From Gnetum montanum (lineage: Eukaryota; Streptophyta; Gnetopsida; Gnetales; Gnetaceae), in the NCBI GenBank assembly GCA_015680685.1, contig MNCI01006837.1:164881-192076 (forward strand): a DNA stretch of 27,196 bases. Reading direction: 5' to 3'. Positions 20,917-27,196 of this stretch are shown one piece after another. The notes beneath the pieces are model-generated. The model was not told the origin of the DNA. It saw nothing but the letters and a program-made list of their open reading frames with translations, and made no database searches. The translations under genes were made by a program, and so were the position numbers. Positions within the stretch are counted from its first letter, which is position 1, and each line of letters starts with the position of its first letter.

Positions 20917-22041
20917 CATAGGAAAATAAGTTTTTCCTATAGGATTCCTTTGAGAGATTGCAGGATTCCTACAAAGATTTCAACCATTAATATCATGGCT
21001 CTAAAGCATCAGGATTCTTCTCCAGCTCCTCCTCAAGTTGAAGCCCTTGCAGCTCCTTTAGGTAGCTTCAAATCAATATCCATTGTTTTGCATCAAAATA
21101 ATGCAATTACTACTTCCAATTGTGTTCATAGTTTACTTGGAAAGAAGAAGTTTCAGTATCTTAAAACTTCAAGATTATCTGAATTACTTGTCTTTCCTAT
21201 TTTCAAGACATCATATTGCAAAGGCTTAATAATTGAATGGTGTGATTAGTATAATAAAATTAAAAGTTATACTTCATAATTAATTCTTCCTATTGATATT
21301 CAGATAGTTTGTGATTTTCACTATGTGAAGGATCCTTTAATTCCATCAGTTTTCTCTCCTAAGTTTAAATTACTTTCCCATAAAGAATTATCCGATTATG
21401 TTTGTAATTTTGTTGTTCGCAAAAGCCAATTTCTTTGTGAAGATTATCAATCAAATTCACTTTGAGTTGTGCCAATTCATCCATAGCAAGGTTTTATGAA
21501 ATCAACACTAAATTGATGTTAGCACCTATTCCATCATTTACATACTTCATGGTGCCATAACTAGTAGAGTTTATGATTGGTTGTTATCTTATTTTTCTAC
21601 CTTGTATAATGCCATGGATGAAGTTGCTACTACCCAACGAAATCCCAATAAACCTTATACCATATGTTGCTTATCCTTGATCATGTGCTTGATCCTAAGT
21701 TATAACCATTTAACCAAATGTTTTAGTAATTACAGCCCCTATTTATATCCTAAATTTCTTAAAGAGGATAGAGTTATAAAGAGTTAGGTCGAGGGTGCAA
21801 GGAGGGGTCAAATGGTTTTATAGTAGGCCAAAAATCAAGAGGGAAGCAGCAAGGCATATATATATTGAATTATTATTATTACTTATGTCTTTTTATGCAT
21901 TTGACAGTGCAATCTAGGCTATAGAATGAACCATTTCAAGGTGCACAAACTAAGGATGTTCAAGGTACTTCATCTATTCAAGGTTCTTCAACCTTTGGAA
22001 GGGTTCTACCTTGAGAACAAATAGAAATTACTAGTTTCAAG

Positions 22042-22102
22042 GTATATATATATATATATAAAAATATATATATATTCTTTTTTAATAAATTTATTTTTAC
22101 AG
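22042..22102 (+). other. Predicted intron (61 bp) of the antisense gene
   Basis: TTTCAAG|GTATATA at the donor and TTATTTTTACAG|AGG at the acceptor. The body is AT-rich with a (TA)n run. The flanking exons join in phase 0 (SFK then RQHTGQGFGN), open on both sides. Confidence 0.5.
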
Positions 22103-22210
22103 AGGCAACATACTGGGCAAGGTTTTGGCAACCTAGTAGTTATAAGAAAAAAAACCCAACAACAAGCTCAATAACAAAATACAAGACATGATAAGCGAAA
22201 GGAACCAGAG

Positions 22211-22287
22211 GTAAGTTTTAATTATTTTAAGGCTTAAATAATTTCCTTTTTCTCTTCTTGTATGATGTTGACCTTTTTGTGTTGTAG
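22211..22287 (+). other. Predicted intron (77 bp) of the antisense gene
   Basis: Consensus donor CAGAG|GTAAGT and acceptor TTTTTGTGTTGTAG|A after a pyrimidine-rich tract. The exon frame ending ERNQ, with the split codon AG|A, continues into CLRVKCTLFEVKRDD without a stop, a phase-2 junction. Confidence 0.6.
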
Positions 22288-22836
22288 ATGTCTCAGGGTC
22301 AAATGTACTTTATTTGAAGTGAAGAGAGATGATATTGCAAGTGTAAGTTCTGAACAAACTCCCATTTTTTCATCTCCCATTTCTCCATCTATATCACTGC
22401 ATGTTCCATCTATTTATGTAGACCCTGTAAGGGGTTCATTACCATAGATGGCACTAACACTAGCTCTTGGGTCTGTTCTAGTAATTCCTTCTTTGTCTAT
22501 CTCAAGTTTCCTTTATTCAATGAGATAGATAGTGATGGCTACCATAGAAGAACTCATGATTCTTTGGCATCTTGGTCAACGAATTACCAAGAACAAATCC
22601 TAGTTTTTTTGTGAGAATATCTACCACATACGGGAGTCCCAATCATGCAACTTCAAGGAAGACTATGAATTAGTATAGACTAGTGCTCCATTGTCTTTTC
22701 ATCTAATTTCCAAGTATGCTTGGAAGTTGTCAAATATTTGGAGTAACTCTTAGGAGAATTGGAGAGTGCCACATGTTTGGCTCACTATTTGTAGACTCAC
22801 AAATGGTTTCTTTAAATTGATAATGATCAACTTTAG

Positions 22837-22921
22837 GTAAGTAGTTCTTTTCTCTTTCCTTTTGCTTATTTCTATTAGATTTTTTTGTTCATACTCATAA
22901 TTTTAATTTGGTATTGTATAG
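22837..22921 (+). other. Predicted intron (85 bp) of the antisense gene
   Basis: Donor TTTAG|GTAAGT and acceptor TTGGTATTGTATAG|AGG with a T-rich body. The frame across it is unclear because both flanking exons carry stops. Confidence 0.5.
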
Positions 22922-23269
22922 AGGAAAGAGAAATAACGGTAAAAATACATGGATGATCAATTAATTCAGATGGAGATGCTGGACACCCACCTTAAGAGAA
23001 GGAAGGAATCAATGGTTGCAGTAAAGAGTGCCACTAAGTGCATTAAGCAATTGTGTGATAGGTTGGTGGGATGCAAGGCAATGCTCAATGAAAAGGATGC
23101 CATTGATGAAGAGTGAGAAACACAATTGAAGATAGTCTTAGATCTCCTCAACTCATTCCATCAAACCAAATGATCACTGTTGTGCTTCATTATTCCATAT
23201 CTTTTGCATTTTTGTATTTTGCTTCTTCTTTTACATGTATTCTACTTGGATGTACTTTTGTGTTACCAT

Positions 23270-23275
23270 AATAAA
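23270..23275 (+). terminator. Poly(A) signal of the antisense gene
   Basis: AATAAA about 97 bp after the TGA at 23171, in a T-rich 3' UTR-like stretch. It is only 40 bp from the retroelement's primer site, so the antisense transcript would end just inside the 5' LTR boundary. Confidence 0.4.
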
Positions 23276-23314
23276 ATAATTTTTTCTTCTGCTTTGGCTC
23301 TTGAATCATGGTAT

Positions 23315-23326
23315 GCTTTGATACCA
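23315..23326 (-). other. Primer binding site, initiator tRNA-Met type
   Basis: Minus strand TGGTATCAAAGC, 2 nt after the 5' LTR, matches the common plant primer site TGGTATCAGAGC at 11 of 12 positions. This fixes the element's orientation. Confidence 0.88.
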
Positions 23327-23328
23327 AA

Positions 23329-23822
23329 TGTGACATCTCATTCATAGATGTCGTAAAAACATGATTGTTCATTACTTAATTCATCACATTTGTAAGTAAC
23401 ATAATGGAAATATCATAAAATACTTTCATAAATGAATTACTCGTACATGGAATAGGAAAGAAAAATGGAGAAAAATTTTATTAATAAGAAAGAGAGTATT
23501 GTAACATCCTTTGAGTTATCTTCCCATGACACTTAAGCCTTAGAGGCAATCTAGCACTACCATTATGGTTAGGATATCTAGCTAAAGGGGTGACCATTCC
23601 CTTCTTGTCCTACTTCATTGGACATGCATCACATGCCTTTTTAGGATTTGCAACTCCACGTTGGCAGGACCTCTAAACTTGACTTTAAATGGAATAGGTT
23701 AAATGCATTCTTGAGGGATACATGAATAATGATAACTCCTCATAACAAGGCAACCATTCATTTGAACGTTAATTACATTTTTACAATACATTTTTGCCCT
23801 TAACAAAGGATGGGATGTTACA
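23329..23822 (-). mobile_element. 5' LTR of the 10-kb element
   Basis: 494 bp. On the plus strand it runs TGTGACATC...GATGTTACA, so the ends are a near-perfect inverted repeat with TG/CA. Collinear with 13808-14299. Directly followed by AGATC (23823-23827). Confidence 0.92.
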
Positions 23823-23827
23823 AGATC
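23823..23827. other. Right target-site duplication AGATC
   Basis: Exact match to 13803-13807. The sequence after it continues the repeat interrupted on the left. Confidence 0.85.
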
Positions 23828-23934
23828 TATCACAACCTAACACAAAATTGAGTTAGGCAATCTCGTGGCCAATAAATGGTTTAGGAAAACTAATTTTCAA
23901 TTAATCTTTTTAAATAAAAAGGGAACTTGTAGAT

Positions 23935-24881
23935 CATTGGAAAATCTAACAACCTAGGATGAACATTTTTTTCAAATGCTAGCAAATATGAAGCAAAAAA
24001 TAGTATGTGTGAAATGACTAACGAGACAAAAGAATACAGATGTAGTGTAGAATAAAATGCAAAAAGAGTACATGTGGCTGGAAGGAACAGTGATTAAAGA
24101 AAAGTGTAAGGTGAAATAGATCAAATCTATTAAAATCTAGATTCTGAAGTTGATAAAGAAAAGGATAGAATCAGATTAGTGCATTGACCTAATTTCTAAA
24201 ATTATTTTTGGTGTGTTAAGAGAACATCACAAAGGGAATACAAATGTGTTAGCAAGGAAAGAAAAGAGAAATCAAAGAAGCTAATATTTCTAGTGGGAGA
24301 ATAAATTTTCTATAGAGAAAATGTGTTTTCAAAAAGATTTCCAAAATTACTAGTAAGTAAAAGACCAATAGCCCAAAACCCAATCATCAAAAAGCCAATT
24401 TTGTTTTGTTTAAAGGTATCCTTCTATTTATAGGCTAAAAATGCCTTATAGATCATAAAGAAATGATGCATTGGAGTCCACAGAATCTTCTAGAAGGTTC
24501 TATATAGGAGAACTGATACATAGATAGATGATTAATGTAAAAAATGATGTCAAACATCAAAAGATAGATTAACTCAATACATTGAGAGGTAAAACAATGC
24601 TACACATTGAAAAGTTAATTTCACCAAAATGTTAAAGTCAAGATTAATGTAGGAATTGAAATCAATCATTGAAACTAAAGATTACATATGAGAAGCTAGA
24701 AATAATGTCATAGATGACATGAAATGTCACTTCTAGGAAAAGTTGAAGATGGAAACCAGAAACTATGTTGTAGATGATGTAGGATGTTGAATCTAGATTG
24801 TTAAAAATAGCATTAATCTAAAAATCCATAGAATACCCAAAACTCTAGCTTATGTAGAAAAGAACTAAAGTAGATCCAACA
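23935..24881 (+). mobile_element. Possible degenerate LTR (CATTGG...CCAACA)
   Basis: Start aligned to TGTTGGAAAA of the left copy (13279), here CATTGGAAAA after 'aaagggaac'. A matching inverted end CCAACA lies at 24876-24881. A TATTTATAGG/CCTATAAATA box is near 24424-24434. Against it: no full-length partner or target duplication found. No gene in the stretch. Confidence 0.35.
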
Positions 24882-25009
24882 CTTATACTTCCATGGAATA
24901 AAGTTAAACCTTACTTAGTATTGATTTTGTTAAAAACCAAACAAAAAAAGTGGGTATAACAAAGGCTCTATGATAGTTCATACATATGATAAGAAGTTCA
25001 CCAAGATCT

Positions 25010-26040
25010 ATAAGTATCCTAGGTACTCAATGATGATAACCTTAGAAGAGACATTTTTATCAAGTTGACTTAAACCTAAAATAAAGTGATTATGATGGTT
25101 GTAGATGCACAAATATATGAAGATGCAAGATCATATGTCATTAAGATTGACCTAGAGATAATTGTGCACATAGAAGAGTTTAAGTAGGAAAGCATCTAAT
25201 AATCTCATGAAGCCAAAGATAAGAGGTAGAAGAAGGATAAGGACCAATCCAATTATCTTCATGCTCCTCCTCCTAAGATAGTCTATTTATGATATGAAAA
25301 ACTAGAACACTTATGAGATTCATGCCCAAAGAATCAATTTAGTTAGTACAAAGCTAGAGCAACATAAGTGGGCAACTTTATAAGGATGCATGTCTTGATG
25401 GCTTAGGCCTTGGATCCCAAGTCCAACAAGATTATGGAATCAAAAGGTATAGAATAGAATAAATAACTATCTATTTTGTATGGTCCTAGTTCTACATATT
25501 TCATTATCAATCCTTCTCTTATTCAAAGCTTAAACCATTCTTTTAATCCTTTGGGTAATACTTTTTGGATTCAATTTATTAATCAAAATCATTTAGTTAA
25601 ACATGTATGTACTAGTGTATCTCTTTATATGTAAAACATTGTGATGCCTAGCATCTATTCATAATGAAGATAGAGGTCTATGATTTAATTTTGGGGATAG
25701 ATTGGTTAATTTTTTATGGAAAAAATTTTAATTATAAAGGAAAAACCCTTTACCTAAAATCTCTTAAAAATTATAAAATTGTAATTCAAGCTCATAAAAG
25801 AGTTGTCAACCTTGATCTTATCTCCTTCAAGTCCTTTTAAAAATTGATGGAGAATGAATATAGCTCCTTTGTGCTTATAGTAACGTAGGAGATTGTCTTA
25901 AGTTCAAAAAGTCTAAAGATTCTGGTATTAAACTAGTTTTAAGATGTATTTCAAAAAGAGCTTCCTAGCCTACCTTTAAAAAGGACCATTAAATTTAAGA
26001 TCTCTCTTAAATTAAGGATTAAGCTTATTTCTAAGGCATA
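25010..26040 (+). pseudogene. Ty3/gypsy gag C-terminus, protease and RT start, heavily decayed
   Basis: Order on the plus strand: gag tail (about 25010-25260), a zinc-knuckle relic (about 25280-25340) with EKLEHL-stop-DSCPKNQ, a protease relic (about 25480-25560) with YGPSSTYFIINPSLIQSLN in place of the DSGAS core, a post-protease block (about 25690-25790) including DWLIFYGKNFNYKGKTLYLK, and the start of RT (about 25945-26035) with DVFQKELPSLPLKRTIKF and LISKAYDEL. Stops and frameshifts are frequent. RT stops abruptly where the LTR at 26041 begins. It may be the second half of the element whose gag start is at 10809. Confidence 0.75.
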
Positions 26041-26908
26041 TGATGAATTGTAAATTGGCTGCATCAACTAGGCCTCGTCTATTAGGCCCCATTGGTGCAT
26101 GATTTGATGCATTGATGTGGCTCATCAATGCAGTGTCTATTTTTGCCTATAAATACATGCTCATCCATTGTATTTATGGCATAATCTTTGTCATAGTATA
26201 GCAGAGTTCTTACAGTTTTTCTTCACCAGAGTTAGAATATTTTCCCAAGTGTCCATAGTAGGAGTTATTGAGTGTATAGATCTTTATTCGAGCATTGTTG
26301 TACCTAAACACAATAGTGTGTGTGGCATTAAAGACAAGATTTCTGATAAGCCTTGTAGAAGTTTGGCTAGATTAAATATTTTCTTCATGAATTTAATATT
26401 TCATGAAATTTTCTTGAATGCTTTAACTAATTAAGCTAATTTAAGCTAGATTAAATAGTAATTAATTAAGCACATAAGTACGATTGCTTCAAGCATGTGC
26501 ATGACGTTTGGTAATCCTAGTAATGCTCAACATTTGATAACCCAACAACATTATACATGTCCAGGATATGTACAGAAAGTGGGACTAGATGCTTATGTTA
26601 GGATTAGTTAGATATTGGCTATAGTTAGATTAAATTAGCACTTAAATTAATTCATTCCTTTTATCCTTTATTTTAAGCATCCAAAACATAAAACATAAAA
26701 ATAATAAAAAAATGATACACCTCGATTACAGTTAATCATACCTTTGCATATCACAAGTGTAATTGGGAAGATAACGAATGACTGTTAGGACAAGTTTCAC
26801 TTCCTAGAGGCTAGTGTATTGAAAGATAAATGATCCATAGAATTTGATCAGATTATGCATGAATGCTTAGTGCTTTTTATGGTTGAGTGTAGCAGTATTC
26901 ACCGCTCA
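26041..26908 (+). mobile_element. 5' LTR of a third TGATGAA-family element
   Basis: About 868 bp, starting TGATGAATTG and ending CACCGCTCA, with TATAAATA at 26148-26155, a TTTATTCGAGCATTG block and a late GTTGAGTGTAG block. These are the same landmarks, in the same order, as the LTRs at 2251 and 9318. A primer site follows 4 nt later, so it is a 5' LTR; the element runs off the window. The left boundary is the least certain, because its first bases also fit the interrupted RT. Confidence 0.78.
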
Positions 26909-26912
26909 TCAT

Positions 26913-26930
26913 TGGCACCATTGCAGGGCA
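26913..26930 (+). other. Primer binding site, tRNA-Asp type
   Basis: TGGCACCATTGCAGGGCA matches TGGCGCCGTTGCCGGGGA at 14 of 18 positions and sits 4 nt after the LTR, the same spacing as at 3140. Confidence 0.75.
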
Positions 26931-27064
26931 CTCTTTTTATTTGAAACATGTGCTATATAGGCATAGTAAAAATCATTATCATCATTGGATGAATCCTAAG
27001 TTCAAAATCATTATAAAATAAATATAATAATTTAAGCACACTAATATCTTATTATAATTGCAAA

Positions 27065-27196
27065 ATGTCTTCTTCCCATAGGTGTGATGATACTAAACCA
27101 CCATTGCCTCAAGAATGTAAGGTGGTATATGCTCATCTAGATGAGTATGTACCTAACTTCACCTTCATTCTACATCAAGATGAACAACTACAGTGG
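27065..27196 (+). CDS. Start of gag-position ORF, partial (runs off the window)
   Basis: ATG 27065 opens 44 codons without a stop to the window end, beginning MSSSHRCDDTKPPLPQ. It lies 134 nt after the primer site; in the related element gag starts 113 nt after its primer site, also with MS. The position suggests gag, but the visible residues do not reach the gag core, so the call rests on context. It could be an intact frame, unlike every other coding region here. Confidence 0.5.
   Translation, partial: MSSSHRCDDTKPPLPQECKVVYAHLDEYVPNFTFILHQDEQLQW

Larger units (their letters stand above)
20995..23173 (+). pseudogene. Spliced gene of unknown function, antisense to gag-pol, decayed
   Basis: Starts at ATG 20995 (MALKHQDSSPAPPQVEALAA, an Ala/Pro-rich N-terminus). 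The frame runs to about 21465 with only two internal stops. A second stretch (about 21560-21785, NAMDEVATTQRNPNKPYTIC) is in another frame. Further exons follow: Gln/Ser-rich up to 22041, then 22103-22210, 22288-22836 (with SSEQTPIFSSPISPSISLHV), and 22922-23173 (Lys/Glu-rich, probably helical, MDDQLIQMEMLDTHLKRR) ending at TGA 23171. Three short GT-AG introns fit on the plus strand only; a GC-AG intron at 21854-21907 is possible. I do not recognise the protein family. Extra antisense ORFs are known in some plant Ty3/gypsy groups; whether this is one of those is unresolved. Confidence 0.55.
13808..23822 (-). mobile_element. Complete 10,015-bp Ty3/gypsy (chromovirus-type) element, minus strand
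   Basis: Order on the minus strand: 5' LTR 23822-23329, initiator-tRNA-Met-type primer site 23326-23315, a 4.4-kb leader, gag-pol from 18966 to about 14499, polypurine tract 14312-14300, 3' LTR 14299-13808. AGATC flanks both ends. Pol order is protease, RT, RNase H, integrase, then a chromodomain-like tail, which places it among chromoviruses. All coding parts have stops or frameshifts, so it cannot move by itself. The LTRs differ at roughly one site in eight to ten by eye. The long leader carries an opposite-strand gene and minisatellites. Confidence 0.92.
13797..24150 (+). repeat. Direct repeat, copy 2, split by the 10-kb insertion
   Basis: The copy starts 'atacaagatc' at 13797, is interrupted by 13808-23822 plus the duplicated AGATC, and resumes 'tatcacaacctaac' at 23828 with similarity to at least about 24150. 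Before the insertion the two copies lay about 624 bp apart in the same orientation. Confidence 0.6.

Noticed and set aside
26168-26434. 88-codon plus-strand ORF
   Set aside because: Entirely inside the 5' LTR, downstream of its TATA box; not conserved in the other LTRs.
1-27196. Host protein-coding gene, tRNA or rRNA
   Set aside because: No conserved host protein, cloverleaf or rRNA core sequence was recognised on either strand; all recognisable coding sequence is retroelement-derived except the unassigned antisense gene.

Overview
This is nuclear DNA of a seed plant, made almost entirely of decayed, mutually nested LTR retrotransposons. It is AT-rich. It shows Ty3/gypsy Gag, protease, reverse transcriptase (RT), RNase H and integrase sequences, plant-type TATAAATA boxes inside LTRs, GT-AG introns, GA/CA microsatellites, and no recognisable host gene, tRNA or rRNA. 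Such dense, old nests suit a large plant genome; a gymnosperm is possible, but that is a guess.

Left third (1-10209). One Ty3/gypsy family with LTRs of about 890 bp starting TGATGAA dominates. A minus-strand LTR (1-562) is cut by the window edge. An older plus-strand element supplies internal sequence 563-2250 and 8404-9317 and a 3' LTR at 9318-10209. A younger relative (2251-8403) lies inside it: 885-bp 5' LTR, degenerate tRNA-Asp-type primer site, one long broken gag (3271-5370), long noncoding 3' part, polypurine tract and 893-bp 3' LTR. It has no visible pol, so it looks non-autonomous. Its near-matching target duplication (CTCTA/CTCTG) falls at the matching position of the related internal sequence.

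Middle (10210-13807). An AT-rich spacer, a plus-strand gag fragment (10809-11330), then a long stretch without genes containing diverged direct and inverted repeats.

Centre (13808-23822). A structurally complete 10,015-bp minus-strand Ty3/gypsy element has 492/494-bp LTRs, a perfect 5-bp target duplication AGATC, an initiator-tRNA-Met-type primer site, a polypurine tract, and a decayed gag-protease-RT-RNase H-integrase-chromodomain polyprotein (18966 down to about 14499). Between primer site and gag is an unusual 4.4-kb leader. It holds a broken, spliced gene on the opposite (plus) strand with its own TATA box, GT-AG introns and poly(A) signal, plus 21-bp and 45-bp minisatellites. This antisense gene is the most interesting item here.

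Right end (23823-27196). The rest of the repeat broken by the 10-kb insertion, then a plus-strand gag/protease/RT remnant (about 25010-26040) that may continue the gag at 10809. It stops abruptly at another TGATGAA-type 5' LTR (26041-26908), which has a primer site and the open start of a new ORF running off the window.

Three single N bases occur. Two sit between near-identical 54-60 bp direct duplications, which looks like unmerged contig ends in the assembly.
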